Assembly (NCBI RefSeq): GCF_000699445.3
Contig: NC_067198.1
Location: 28,469,536-28,533,535, forward strand
Direction of reading: 5' to 3'
Length of the DNA: 64,000 nt
From: Schistosoma haematobium
Taxonomy: Eukaryota; Platyhelminthes; Trematoda; Strigeidida; Schistosomatidae
The position numbers and the translations under genes were made by a program. The notes under the pieces were generated by a model that saw only the letters and a list, made by a program, of their open reading frames with translations, made no database searches and was not told the origin of the DNA. The first letter of the stretch is position 1; each line of letters begins with the position of its first letter. Shown piece after piece: positions 24,301 to 40,200 of this stretch.

Positions 24301-27300
24301 CAATCTGATGTATCACCATCACCATGTACTTGTTCTGAATTAGGTGATCTGAGTATAGAAATATCATCATAAGTAATATTTGATGGACTGGACAATATAG
24401 AATCAGTGTTATTTTCATGTATACTTCCTTGCAAAGTATCACGTACTCGTATTGTATTATCAATTTTATTCTGTTGAAGAATATGATTATTCAATGGAGA
24501 ATTAATAGTTTTTCTATTGATATTATTATTTAATAAATTTCTCGATGATTCACTTGTTGTAACAGGAGTCAACTAATTTTTTTCAGAAAAATAAAGACAA
24601 AATACGATTGAAATAAAATGTACACAATTATTAAGTATTTGATGTATTACTTATTTATTTATTTTTAATACAAACACGAATTGATATATGTAAACTTTTA
24701 GAAACACAACAATTCCAAGTGCGCAGTCAACGATAACTATATAATTTTAATGTGGTATTAATTGGGAATTGAAATGTTTAAATTAGAAGGCTTCGTTTAT
24801 TGACCAATCATAATATGATATTAGAAATATGATGATAACAATTACACACTGCAGGTATGAGTAGTTCGATAAAGGTAATGATAATTAACAGAACATGATT
24901 CTGATTCATTTTTGTATTGTTCGTTTGAATTTTCTCATTGATGTTTGGGACTGTGATTGATCAGTCTCTTATCATAATATGAGCATCCTGTGCGGATTGC
25001 CTCGATATTGCTACCTTGACGTAGTGGTCGGGCTTGTCTATCGTGATGAACCGACCGAGCTATACTGGCTGGAACAATCGTTCTCAAGGTCCTACCATGC
25101 CAGACAGGTCGGTTGAAGAGCGGTAAGACTAAAAGCATCAAATCCATGGTCTGAGGGCGAAGTCGTACTGCTGACTGTACAGAGGTGTGACAGCAGTAAG
25201 GTGTTTCCTTCAGACAACCGGTATAACAGCGATGCTGCCTTCCCACACGGAGGGGTGGGGTTAGAAAAGGTCGACCCTGAAAATGCACACCTCGCCTTAT
25301 CCCACGGATATCCGTCTCCAGCAGTAAGGTCTCAACAACTACGGAGCTAACACGGAAACTACTCACAAAAAGATCATGTGTGACTGGCTTCATGCAGTCT
25401 TCTATTTGACACTGAGGTCCCTATGACCATCTCTAACCCAATTCCCTTTTCCGGTACCTCTAGAAGAACCCTTCCACAGTGTGGGAAACGGGGAAGTGAT
25501 AGCCGCCCTCATACCTCTAACAGCGCTCAAGACAAGCATTATGAGCAAAGATGGATGGTGGCTAGCAGTGCAACTCAGGAGGCGCTTAAAATGAAATAAG
25601 ATTGTTCACGATCGACTCTAAATTGTATGAACTAATAACTTATTTATGCCATATTATATAATTATCGTCTTCTTTATTCAATCGATCATTATCAACATAG
25701 GATTAATATTATGTCGCGATCTTCCTACTTAAAACTTTGTTTCAACCTACTATATTAACCCGCATTGCATATTAGGGTACAGGACATGTTTATTTAAACA
25801 CGTAAATATTCGTAGAACGGGGCATCATAATATATATGCCACATAATAAAAATGAGGCTGTGAAAAGACAGAGAAGTGATTAGATATAAGTGACATATAT
25901 CCTAACTACTTTAGTTGACGAAGGTTCGTAGCCTCATCAACGGACATATTCACTTCCCATAGTAAACTGTGCTTAACCTAAAAAAGTACTTACTCTGGTT
26001 CAATCATACTCGAGTAATCTTGTTGTTATATCCTAATGAAGAATAAATGAATGGCAACTGTTAGGAATTATTTGTGGACCATTATAACATATATTCTTAT
26101 TGGATAACTATTAAGTAACTACATTGTATGCATACTCATATTCCTTTTACTATAGGCTTCGATTTGACCTGTTGGCTACTATTATACGACTTACTATTCT
26201 TAAGTTACCCCCAATGTATTAGCTACAGTATCTCACACTCAGCCACTTTTGGCTTGATCTTTTATAATTGTTATCTTCTATTTTATGGTATGATGCGTTC
26301 TGAATTACATGTATATAAACTTCGTATGTCTGAAATTCATGATTCATACAGTGGAGGCTGAGATTGCTTGCTGAACTCAACAGACAGGTCTAGATGAGAA
26401 GTATAAATAAGGACTCAGAGTTGACTCTTGGCTGTTCGTATTGGTTTATGCGTCATTTTTTTTGGCACAGTACTGAGGTTATGTAAGTCAGTGTCCTATT
26501 GGCTGTTTAGTCACTTGATAGTTAACAGGGCATAAGAACACAACACTCGTCATACTTTGTTAGGGCATAATTATTAAGTATTAGATAAAACTTACTTTCT
26601 TATCCACGGTACTACTAACAACAGATTGATCTAGTGACGACAAATTAGATTTATTTACTTCTTTCAGTGAAATATCACCAGAGGAAGCAGAGATTTGTTT
26701 ATTTGATGTATTAGTATTTACTGTCAAATCAGAATGTACTGTATTATTATCTAAAGATGATTCAGCCAATTGATTTAATTCATTTGTTATAGCATTTGAC
26801 CGTTCCAATATTGAATTTCTTACATTTTCAGGAAGATGTAAATGTTTCCATTCTCCTCGTTTAACAAAGAAATTAGTGTTATTATTATTTACAGGGCTTA
26901 AAACGGCTGTCGGTCCTAATGAAGCGGTACGTCGAAGACCTGATGACAAAGGAGAATTGTGATTACTAGTTAAAGCATCTTCTTCATAAAAACCTGAAAA
27001 CAACTGATAAAAGTAAAAGAAAGAGACAATGAATTTATGAAATGAATATATTGAGTACGCTTATTCAAAAAGTATTTAGTTAATAATAAGCATATTGGTT
27101 GAGTCAATGTAATTATGATATTATTGTTTGAAATGAACATGAAAAGTAAACGATTATCCAATCACTAATCTATCTACAGGAAGGAAAATATACGAGCATT
27201 CTACAGTGATCTACACATTAACCTGTTCACTAGTATGTTGGTCACAATTATTACCTATCAATTAAGGATGACGAAATTTTGTTTAGATGGAATCAGGAAA

Positions 27301-30300
27301 AACCATACTCCTATTGAGTCAGTCAACTATTCAGACAACCAACAAGTGTGCAATAGGGCAATATAAATTTTATGACAGTATGCAATTAATAAATATTAAG
27401 AGATTTGTGGTAACTGAATTTCCAGTAATTTAAAAACAAAATAAAAGAAAGAAAATTTACCATGGGAATGATTGTGAAGGACTACGAGCCGATTGTACAT
27501 ACTAAACAGATAAGCAGAATCACCTATATACTTTTTTAGTGATAAAAAGTATTAAATTTGTGACGTGATTTGGATTTTGATACAATTAGTTGAAGAAGCC
27601 TTAAGGAAATTTAGCCTTTGTGTATTTTTAAGACATTTCTTTAAAATATCAAGCCTAAAATTATCTGCTATTCCCTATAGGCTGCTGATTAACTTGAAAC
27701 TCAGTTTGACTAGATATTTAATGGGAATGCTGGACATAGTCAAATTTCTGAAGTCTTTGTCTAATTTGCTCGGTTGATGACGTCAAGTTGGTGATATGAA
27801 AATTTCTGACTTCATCAGTATTGCAATCCGTCGAATTATTAGATAAAAACAATAAAAGACATTTCTCAGATAACTAAACTTTCGAAAAAAATAACGAAAG
27901 GTGTAACTACATTTTTTAGGTTTAAGGTCAGTTTGCCAGGCTTTGACTTTAAAAACTTTAAATCACAAGACATTAGCTAAGCAGATTAACTGACTGAAAC
28001 AAAGTTTTATCATGCCAAGTGTTTCGAATATTGGTAAACAATCCGACAAATTGAAACGAAGTACACTCATTAGTAGGTTGTCAGTTAACTGAAGTGAACT
28101 ACTAAGAAGATATGTCGAGACCTCATTTTAACCACTCCTTTTGTAAACGTTTAAGCAGACGAAGAACCAATAGACTACCTTATTTCTCATCATTTGGTAC
28201 CATTATCAGAGTAAAAAATGTAACTCATTTAACCAGTAAAGTCTTGGGCATACAATTTTAAGCCACACCACCCAGAATGCAACAATGAAGGAGCTGAAGT
28301 GGAGTTTAAACGAGCCGAGTAAGTGGAATTTGAATGCTTTAACCAATAAACCAACGTTAAACTATCATCTCAGCAAGCACAAATTTAACGATTCAGACAT
28401 TTCTTAGGGCCACTAATTAGGAATTCAAATTTAATTTATCGTGGCATTATGCACAATCAGTAAATAAACTAATATTTATTTACTGTATATTGCTTTTGCA
28501 ATAACGAATTCCAGATTATCTAATGCACATAAAATACTGTCAAACTTTGCCGGTAAACTCTATTTACCTTGTTGCGATTCGCTACCTGCAGGAGGCGAGT
28601 ATTAGAATTAGCAGGACGACGAAAACCAGAAACACGACTACCATTCAAACCAGAACTGGTTGGACTAGATCCAACTAAGAGTCCTGCAGCTCTATTACGC
28701 TCAGCAAACATCGTGGCCACATATTTAGCTGGTACAATAACACTTCCAGAAGTAGAAGTGTTGGGCGTTATAGCTCCAGGAACTTGAGCTTTTGAATCTG
28801 CATTAGAAGCAGGATTTGTGGGTAAGTTTAAGTAACGAAATAGTGAAGATTGACCATATGGCATACTACGAACAACTTCTAGAACTTGTTGTTGAGCTTT
28901 TATAGACTGAGCAACTTGATCATTGGAACCCAGGCCGAAAGCAGAACCTGTTGCATTGATCTAGGAAACAATATTCAGAAAGTGCATAAAACAGAAAATT
29001 AAGAAGAGTGAAAGTCAAGAATAAATATGAGAATCATACCAGTATAAATTTTAAAAAGTGCATAAAATGACTGACAGCAATCTCTTCACAAAATAATATA
29101 AATATAATGTGTACATTGGAAATCGAAAATTAAGAAACATTTAAGACCTCAAGAATTTAGCTAGTTTCACAGTACACGTTTTTAGCTGTTACTAAGAACG
29201 AGCAGAAAATTTCCGCCAAAACCCAGTTAAAACGTTATTACTACATTTTAGAAGAGAAATGATTGTCTTACAGTTAGAGTACAGTAAGCATAAAACTATA
29301 TGGAACATTAACAAGTTGGTCATCAGATATACATAGTTTGTGACAGTTAGAGAAATCGAAATAGGTTAGGACCTTGGACATGATATTTGAAGGTTATACA
29401 CACAAACTACAGAATCACAAGTCTGATTAGATGGATAACTAGAGACTGTATGTCCAGATTTAATACAACTTGATATTAAATTGTATATAAATACGAGCAT
29501 CATATTCCATACCGCATTTTGATATGCTTGTATGTAAGAGAATTTCAGTAAGACTTATATATGAATTATAACGTTATAATGACTCTTGTCTAGTCAAATT
29601 ACATTAATGATGTACTGATAGATAAAGATGTCACACATTATCATAACCAAGTTGAAGAGTTCAAAGTGACACTAATAATTAATAAAATAATTGTCAGACA
29701 ATCGACAAATGGATGTTGTGGCTCAACTTTTAAAAGCGAAAATTCCATCTACCAATTCTAATGTACAAATACTGAAAAAATAATGTTAATATCATAATAT
29801 ACAACATGAGTTGGATCTCATTCTGTCAAAAATATCCACCGAAACGTAAGATCAACAATAAATAGAATTTACGGTAGACAAGATGAAACAGATTTTTAAC
29901 GTCGCACAATTATACGATAACTTAAGCTACACGTAATCACATAATTAGTGGTCAATTGCATTGAATGAATTTTAAATGAATTAAAATCGTCTAGAACTAT
30001 ATTTCTAAAAAGAATCCAGTATCAAAGGCAACAATGAATGATTACATTTCTGTACTTTATGCCGTACTATTCACCGTATTCACAGATAATCAGGAATTAA
30101 TTTCATTAGTACCCCAGAGACAAGTACATTTTACCGTATGACGATAATAAATTAAACGATAATTTCCAAGGAAAAACAAAAAACTCAACTTACAGTGCCA
30201 AATCCAGTTAATGATGAGCCAATGGGTTGAACTCCAGTAGAGCCTAAACCTTGAGTACCAACATTAGTGCCAAAAAGATTATTTCCCAAACTTCCAATAG

Positions 30301-33300
30301 TTGGTGCCGTACTTGCTCCCAAACCAAAGCCACCACCAAATGCACTACCTGCAGGAACGTTCTGCAATGGCTTTTGGCCAAGACCAAAACCTGTACTAGT
30401 TTGACCAAACAAAGGTCCTGAAGTAGCCCCAGTTCCTAAACTGAAACCTGTAGCTGCGGCTGGTGCACCGAACAAACTAGTTCCAGTATTAGGTTGATTA
30501 AAACCGAACGATCCAATGCCAGTAGCATTAGCTGTTCCAAAACCGAAAGGCTTTTTAGCTGTTAGGCTACTAGTAGCAGGTTGACCAAATAGTGTTGTTC
30601 CAGCTGAAGATGTTGTGCCAAGATTACCAAACGCGGTGGGTTGATTATTTAAACCAGTCCCAAAACCAAAACCAGTGGACGTACCTGATGAACATTTAAA
30701 GTATTTAAAAAGACCCTAATGACAGATACATGTTATCTTTTCAACAGGTGTGGACAAAAACACCCTAGGTATCATTCTCAATTTTCGATGAAAATACTTA
30801 AAGGATATGTATAAGCTTAGGTAACTCCACCTGGAGCCCTTCTAGAGTTACTTCCGCCCCCAAGCACGAGTAAAGGAGAGTTTGGCGTGGGGTCGGAAAC
30901 TCCATCCCGTAGAAAACAATCTTGCTGCGGAAGTCACGAGGTCGACACCCCTCCTAACAATCAGAGCAACAATTAACGTAGGTACATGGAATGTCTGGGC
31001 AATGTGAGAGACCGGGAGGACCAATCGAATGGTTACGGAAATGGAGAGATACAAAATGGCAGTGCTCGAAATAAGCTAAACACACTGGACCCAAGGTGGA
31101 TAGAAAAGGACAGGTTCGGCAAAGATACTATTGTACTATGGTCACGAAGAAGAAAATGCTTCACACACTCAGGCAGTTGCTCTGATGCTGTCCAAATAAG
31201 AATCTCATGGACCAAGGATCACCAAAGCATACCTCAAAGCAAAGGAGGGAATCACAATGAATGCTATCCAATATTACCTACAATATCTACAGGAAGAAAT
31301 TACTGTGGAAAACAACTGGAAAGGGATGAAAAAACGCACGAGCTCCGACGTGTCAGAAAGTTCTTGACCGCAAGAAGCATCATCATAAGGAATGAATTTC
31401 TGTCGAAACCCTGGACTGGATTCATAAATGGAAGAACAAGAAGACAGCAATTAACAACAGCCGAACGAGAGCAGAGAAAGTCAAAACACAGGCTGAATAT
31501 ATTGAAACAAACAAGCATTAGAGCTGACAAGCAGAAATGCGTGGAAGACCTAGCAACGACAGTGGAAAAAGCTGCAACAGAAGGAAATATGAAACAACTA
31601 TGTGACACGACGAAGAAACTGACAGGGAAATATAGTAAACCAGAGTGACTGATCAAGGAGAAAGAAGGAGAGCCAATCAGTGAAATTCGAGGACAGAGGA
31701 ACAGATGGGTGAAACACTTCGAGGAACTTTCGAATAGACCAGCTCCACTGAATTCACCTGACATCGAAGCAACACACAGACCTTCCTACAGATGTCACTT
31801 CACCAACAATCGAAGAAATCAGGATGATCATCAGACAAATCAAGAGTGAGAAAGCAGCAAGACCTGATAATATACCAGCTGAAACACTGAAGTTAGACAT
31901 AAAAGTAACTGCAAGTATACTTCATGTCCTATTCAGGAAGATTTGGAAGGAATAATACAGGACGACAGATTGGAAAGAAAGATACCTCATCAAGATACCA
32001 AAGAAACGAGATCTGAGCAAATGTGAGAACCACAGAGGTATCACACTAATATCGGTACCAGAAAATGTTTTTAAGAGAATGTTACTAAACCGGATGAAAC
32101 ATTTAGCAGACGCTCGACTTCTAGATAAACAGACTGGATTCCGTAAGGATCTGTAGTGCATCGACCGAATTGCGACACTATGGATCATCGTTGAACAATC
32201 AGTCGAATGGAACTCGTCACTATACATAAACTTCCTTGACTATGAGAAGGCGTTTAACAATGTGGATAGGAGAAGCTTGTGGAAACTTCCTCGACACTAT
32301 GGTATACCTAAGAAGATCGCCAACAACATCTGGCATTCATACGACAGACTACACTGCAAAAAGATGCACGGAGGACAGCTAACCGACACATTCCAGATGA
32401 GGACTGGAGACAAACAAGGCTGCTTACTCTCTCCCTTTCTCTTTCTTCTGGTGGTTGACTGGATTATGAAGACCTCCACATCTGACAGGAAGCACGGAAT
32501 AAAATGGACAGGTCGGATCCAACCAGACGATTTGGACTTCGCGGACCACCTAGATCTTTTATCCCATACACACTAACAAATGCAGGTAGCAGCAGTCTCT
32601 GCATCAGTAGGCATCAGCATCTACCCTCCATTCCCAGACAGTGTGAATGGAACATTGAAGTAGGTCCCCCAACTCTTGCTGAAGTTCAAAAGGCTATAGT
32701 TAATCTGAAATGAGGAAGGGCAGCTGGTCCAGATGGATTGGCTCCAGAGGTCTTTAAGGATGGTGGTCCAATTTTAGCGATTAGGTTGACTAATATTTTA
32801 GCTAAAATCTGGGAGTTAGACGTTATTCCATCTAACTGGTCACAATCACTTGTCGTCCCAATATATAAGAAAGGGTTAAAATCATCCTGTGACAACCACA
32901 GAGGCATTAGTTTAACTAATATAATATCTAAAATACTAGCCTCGATAATTATCAGACGCCTAACTAAGACTCGTGAACTGCAAACACGAGAGAATCAAGC
33001 TGGCTTTAGACCTGGTCGTGGCTGCATCGACCACATATTCACCATTCGTCAGATTCTAGAACACAGGCATACTTATCGGCATCCGACAATGGTGGTCTTT
33101 CTCGACTTAAAAGCAGCATTTGACTCGGTAGACCGTGAGATTCTGTGGCAGTGTCTGTCATTGAAAGGCGTACCCCAGAAGTACATAAACCTTGTGAAGG
33201 CTCTTTACTCGAACACTACTAGTCGAGTCAGAGCTTATGGCGAACTGTCATCTACTTTTGCAACCTCAAGTGGTGTCCGTCAAGGCTGTCCACTTTCTCC

Positions 33301-36300
33301 ATTTTTGTTTAACTTCATCATAGACCTACTGATGGAAATAACTTTCTCGTCGACTGAATTCTCGGGTATTGATCTCCTTCCAGGAGGTCCACTTATCGAC
33401 TTAGAATATGTAGATGATATAGTCCTGTTTGGTGAAGACGCTGATAAAATGCAGTCTTCTGGTAGCACTAAACAACAATGCCAGGATGTTTGGAATGCGC
33501 TTCTCTCCCTCTAAATGCAAGTTGTTGCTTCAGGACTGGTCTGCGTTAACACCTGAACTAAGGATAGGGAGTGAAGTAGTCGAACGCGTTGACAACTTCA
33601 CTTATCTCGGAAGTCTGGTCAGCCCTAATGGGTTGGTATCGGACGAAATCTCAGCACGGATTCGAAAAGCTGGATTGGCTTTTGCCAACTTGCGTCACCT
33701 ATGGCGAAGGCGAGATATCCGTCTATCAATAAAAGGACGAGTATACTGCGCGGCAGTCCGTTCTGTTTTAATTTACGGCAGCGAAACATGGCCATTAAGA
33801 ATAGAAGACACTCGTAAGTTACTAGTATTTGACCACAGATGCCTTAGAAATATTGCTGGTGTCTACTGGGATCACCGGGTAATTAATAGTGAGGTTAGAC
33901 GCAGGGTATTAGGAAATGATGGCAAATCAGTTGATGAGGTTATGAATCTTCATCGACTGAGATGGTTGGGCCACATGCTACGTATGCCTGAACACCGATT
34001 ACCACGACGTGCAATGCTATCCGGTATTGGAGATGGTTGGAAGAAAGTTAGGGGCGGCCAAACCAAAACGTGGCATCAGTGCTTGAAGTCACTAACTTCT
34101 AGTCTGAGCCATGTTGGTAGATGCAGACTACTTGGTTGGGGTACGCGTGACTATCGTAACCAATGGTTGGAGACTCTTGGTGACATGGCTCAGAATCGAT
34201 CACAATGGCATCGGTGTATACACTCTCTGTCTTCCCTTAAACTAAGAGATTAAAATCGCTTCATATCTTTCTTTCTACGAACCAATTCTTTCTTCTTGTA
34301 CTATATCTCTATATGCAATCTTTCTCCTACATATTACTACCTTTGACCTAACCACTGCTATGAATCCGGTGTTCATCTTGTTGTGCTGATGCGGTATGGC
34401 AACCTGGACCGATGCACATATGTGCCTGGTCCTACGTTGTAGCTGACTGAGGTATCAGCATACACAAGGAAAATGTAGGATCCTCGAATACAACACGAAG
34501 AACATCCATGCAATCACACTTGGTGGAGAAACTCTGGAAGAGGTGAAAACTTTAACAGCATCAACGATGAACAAGGAGGGTTTGATCCAGGCGTAAAGGC
34601 GAGGATTGGCAAAGCAAGGGTCGCATTCCTACGGTTGAAAAACATATGGAACTCAAAACAACTGTCAACCAATATCAAAGTCAGAATCTTCAATGTGGAC
34701 GTCAAAACAGTTCTATTGTATGGAGGTGGAATTTAGAGAACTACTACAACCACCATCAAAAGGGTACAAGCATTTATAAACACTTGTCTACGTAGGATAC
34801 TGAATATCCGTTGACTGGATACCATCAGCAACAGCCTACTATGGGCGAGAGCAAACCAGCTTCCAGCTGAAGAGGAGGATAGGACGTACACTGAGGAAAT
34901 CATGAAAATGCATCACGAGGCAAGCGCCAACTTGGAATCCTGAAAAGAAACGGAGAAGAGGAAGACCAAAGAACACACTGCATCGAGAATTAGAAGCAGA
35001 CACCAAAAGGATGAATAGCAACTGGAAAGTACTGACCGGGACAGAGTTCGATGTAGAATGCTGGTGGGCGGCCTCTGCTTATCCATGACGGGTAACAGGC
35101 GTAAGTAAGTAATAAATTTAAGTGGCGCAAAGCATATCGCTTTCACATAAAATAAAAAAGAGACACTTTGCTAAGATACTTTTCTAAATTTGTCACATGT
35201 TCTCAAATAGTAGGGACCCATTCCAGTAAAGTGTCATAAAAATAACCTTGTATGGTGACTAGCGCTGACAGATGATTTAAGTTAAATGTCTAATACTTTG
35301 GTGCGACGTTACTAATAGGATCATATATGCACGTATGATTAACTGACGATTAAAAAACGTATGAGAATATTTAGTGCTAATAACTGAGAAATACAAAAAT
35401 ATGTTTTTAGAAAGCACAAGACCAAACAGTCATATATATACAAGAGCTAATCTGTGATAAATAAGCAATTTCGTAAGAACTGGGATCGTACAGATAGCTA
35501 TAAAGTTAATAACATAAGAAATGCAAAAACAGAGTCAACCAAACCGTGATAAGTTTATTACACTTTATTATTTATTATACTCAATATACACACCACGTAA
35601 TTTCAACGTAACAATTCTTGATATAGTACAGATACTGAGTAATTATGCTGATTATAACCGACCTTATTGAAAACAAGTTGGTCAGCTATAACAAGAGTAG
35701 GATGATGAATCCACACTCCTTTGTCTTTAGGTATTAAATAAAGATAATCAATCGGTTTGGATAATCGTGGGTAACGATAGTGAAGAACATCACATCACAA
35801 TAAACGACCAGAGTAGATAAAGCTGCTTATAAGTTACAACAACAGCTAACACTTTGATAAGGAACCAAATCAATATACTATAAAAAACATGATTATTTAG
35901 TGGGCTAAATGTTCTAATGACGTTAAGCTTACTGAACGATAAAAGAAATTACTTAATGACGTACCAGATCCAAATAAACCACCAGGTTTAAGGGCAGTGG
36001 AAGTTGTAGCCGCTGTATTCGCTCCGAATAAACCTGTCGTGCCGGCAGGTCGCAATCCACCAGCTGTGCCCAATGGAGAGCCAAATGTAAATCCAGTTTG
36101 CTGTTGAGTCCCTTGCAAACCTGTTAATCCAGTTGCGGGAGCACCAAATACTGATGTTGCTCCCGCAGGTTTAGCTCCTCCAAAAATGCCGGTAGACTGG
36201 AAGGTAGAGAATGAGGTTTAGAAAATTGGAAAACGAAAGATTTAGAAATTTAAGAACTTTTATACATACCGGTGATCCGAACATAAGACCAGTACCGGTT

Positions 36301-37185
36301 GTTGGCTGAGTCCCAAAAAGCGAAGGCTTGGCAGCAGATGCTGCCTGATTTGACTGACCGAAAAAGCTAGTGGAAGTGCCTAATCCAGTGGCCTGTTGCT
36401 GTGGTTGACCAAATGAAAATCCAGTATTTCCAAGTTGTGTTGTGGCTTGCGCGGTTCCAAAAAGAGAAGTACCAGTACCAGCTGCTGAAGTGGTGCCAAA
36501 CAAGGGTTTCGCACCAAAGACAGATGTTGCTGTAGAAATAAATTTTAACAAAAATACTTAATAATATGATATAAATATAGAGAAGGGTAATTGCAGTGAC
36601 TTAGAAACACAAAGTCATGATCATAATTAGATTTACTGAAATCGCTACAACCCAGTTAGAAAGTTGTATTAGGATTGGAACTTGTAGTTGTTATACAAGG
36701 AAGATACTGATATCTTTGTGGCATGAATTAGATTTACAATCAGATTTCATTTAATCTACAGTCAACCACTTTCTTTAAATCTCGGAAGTGGTTTAGTAGT
36801 TTTTCTTAATCAGATTTAGTTGAAGACGAAATCTGTGTAGACTGAATTTGACTTGATTTGATTACACGAATCGACGATCGTGTTCGATGTTAAAACCATC
36901 GAATTAGATACTTTCGTTGTATCGAACAGTAAACTTTGACTCCAAGATCTCCTATTGATTAATTTATAAAATGTATTCGCATACATTTCCTAAGAATAAG
37001 CCTGGTCACACAGGTGTTGATTCTTCACAAAACGAAGTCCGATTTATTGTTTTCAACTGAATCTCAATTTTTATCCACTGCCAGGATCTCTAGAGGTAGC
37101 AGACTGTCCCTGTAGTTTCATAAAATTTACAGACTACATTCCGAAACCGTTTGAAAGAGTAATCCTAAATGTCTTACAAAAAACT

Positions 37186-37231
<46 letters not shown>

Positions 37232-40200
37232 TGAATGCTTAACTATGCCAGGACAATTATATTCACATATCAGGTAAAAATGTCCAATTAATTTTTATAT
37301 CTCTTATTTGTTTATTTGAACACATAAATATTGGTACAAGAGAGCGCCAATATATATGCGCCACACAAAACAATGAGAATTCGAAGAGAAAGAAAAAAAA
37401 GGTAAGGAGCGTGAAAAAAAGAGAACAATAACGAAGAGGTTGGTGTAAGGTAGTATGGTAATAATAATAGTAATAATGAGGGAACGGAAAGGTACAATCA
37501 CAAGAAATCTTTCAGTTAAGGGAGACACAACCACTTTTTATGAAGAAAGTAAATGAAGGTTACAGCAGGATCGCCACTGGCTTCTATTTTGAGCCATATC
37601 TGATAACGTCTCTAGCCACTGTGTAGTACCATCTCTCGGACCCCAACCAGGGAGTCGTGAAGGACCAACAGAATCAAGCCCTTTGAAGATTTCTTTCATA
37701 TCACGACACCATGTCATACACTGACTACCTCTTCGCCTTTTCCAACCAGTCCCACCGTCGGCAAATAATGCACGACGTGGAATTCTCTGGGACGACATTC
37801 GCAGAACATGTCCAAGCCACCGAAGTCGGTGTTTCAAGATGGTAACATCGATTGCTTTATCGTCTCTGCGCCCGAACACACGATGCCGAACCTATGCATT
37901 ACTAACATGGTGTTGCCACTGGATGTCAGCAATCCTTCAGAGACAGTGATGATCGAACACAGAGAGTCGTCTAACATCCTCAACTCGGAGAGGCCAGGTT
38001 TCACAAGCATAGAGCAAAACTGCTCTCACCGACGCGTTGTAGATCCGACCTTTTACAGCCAGACTAACATCACGAAGGCGCCAAAGATGGCCCAGATTGG
38101 CATAAGTCGCTCTGGCTTTCACTGTACGTGCATTGATCTTATCACTCACGCCACCATCAGCACTTATGCAGCTACCCAGATACACGAACTTCTCGACTAC
38201 TTCTATCTGCTCACCATCCAGAGTGAGTACAGGATTAGGATCCTGCCAGTCTTGTAGAAGTACTTCGCACTTCGAAGGTGCAAAGCACATACCATACCTA
38301 CGGACATTGATTGCCAACTGATTAAATGCGGATTGCATGCCTTGGGCATTATCGCACAGTAAGACAATATCGTCCGCATACTCAAAGTCGAGAAGTCTTT
38401 CTCCAGGCAATAGATTCACACCGTCATTACTCATTATCTCTTACCATTTCCTTAAGTGGATTAATCATATAAAACAAGTGTTCCTATGATGTAATTCTGC
38501 ATTACAGGAAGATCAAAAATAATATATATTATATTTACTCGAATTAGAGAGAGAGAATTCTCACTAATTGTAAAGCATCAAGTAAAATAGCTGACGGACT
38601 ACATGACGTGAAGAAACATTTTAAATACGTGGGAAACGAGCAGTTTATCTGAGTTCTGTTGCACTTTACTAAACTGTCAGTGTCAATGAAGTCTCCATAA
38701 ACGATTGAAAGTTAGAAATAAATATACGTAGAAAAGCTTAAGTAAAAGATGGCTGTAAGTGGACATTTTTCATAACTCTACTTTTATCAATAGGGATATT
38801 ATACAAGATTCAATGGAAAATGACAATGTTTACTTTAATTTACTGGTCGTCAGGGCTTATGCCGAAATGCTGTCGGACTTGATTACTTCAAGTGGTGTTC
38901 GTCAAGGTTGCAATGCAAACATATTTGAGGTGCGGTTCTCTTCCTCCAAATGTAGAATGCTATTTCAGGACTGTCTTAGTTTTATTAATAGAAATACTAT
39001 ACAAGACAATGTTTACTTTAATTTATGAGGAGTGGTAGGTAGTGAAATCAGAAGAGATGAAAAAGGCACCAGCGATTGATAACAGTGGACATCTGTTCAG
39101 ATTTATCAAGGAAACACGTATTAAAAATCCGGCTGTTAATGAAACTACCTCGGAAAAAAACGGGACTATTATTCACTCTCGATCCAGGAAACTGGATCGA
39201 TGGGCAGAACACTTTACAGGACAGTTCAACTGGCCTTCAGTAACCCACCATGTCCAAGCAACCTGAATAGCAAATTGCTGTAAATGAAGTTGAAAAAGCT
39301 ATAAGTAATCTAAGGCTAGGAAGGGCAACAGGGTTTGACGGACTAACCCCTGAGATTTTTAAGGATGGTGGTCCAGTTTGAGCAGTCAGATCAACTGAGA
39401 ATTTAGCTAGAATCCGGCACTAAAAGTGATCTGATCTGACTCATCTCGATCGCTGATCGTCCCAATCTATAAGAAAGGACAAAACTCCTCTTTTGACAAT
39501 CAATCACAGAGGAATCAGTTTAACTAATATAATGTCTAAAATATTAGCCTCAATCATACTTCGACATCTGACTGGAGCTCGTGAAGAGCACACTCGAGAA
39601 AAAGAGGCTGGTTTCAAACCTGAAGGTGGATGTATGGAGTAAATATTCACTCTTCGTCCGGTTCTGGAACACTGACATACTTTTCGACGGCTGACTACTG
39701 TTGTATTTCTTGACCTTAAGGCAACGTTAGACTTTGTTGATCGTAAATTCCTCTGGCAATGTCCGTCACTGAAAGGCGTGCCGAAGAAGTACATTAACCT
39801 TGTACAGGTTCTCTACTCGAACACTACTGGTCGAGTCAGAGCTTATGCCGAAATGTTGTCGGACTTGGTTACTTCAAGTGGTATTCGTCACGGTTGCAAT
39901 GCAAACATATTTGGGATGCAGTTCTTTTCCTCCAAATGTAGAATGCTATTTCATGACTGGTTGGCGTCATCGCCTGAATAATTAATGATACGGAGTGAAG
40001 TAGTTGAATGAATTGACCATGCTACTTATTTTGGGAATCGCATCATTTCTGACTGTCCAGTGTCTGACGAAATCTGCACCGGAATTCAGAAGGTTCGGTT
40101 GGCTTTTGCCGACTTGCGTCACTAGTGGTGTTGGTGAAATATCCGTCTACCAACAAAAGGACGAGTTTACTGTGCAACAGTTCGTTCTGTTCTGCTTATG

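Noticed and set aside
24940..25393. Minus-strand 152-codon frame as a host protein
   Set aside because: It is part of a repeat also found at 7600-7925 and is read better as the family C 5' region in plus orientation.
37807..38321. Plus-strand frames at 37808-38257 and the same at 43429-43878 as a duplicated host gene
   Set aside because: They are antisense to family C RT and identical only because the LINE copies are.
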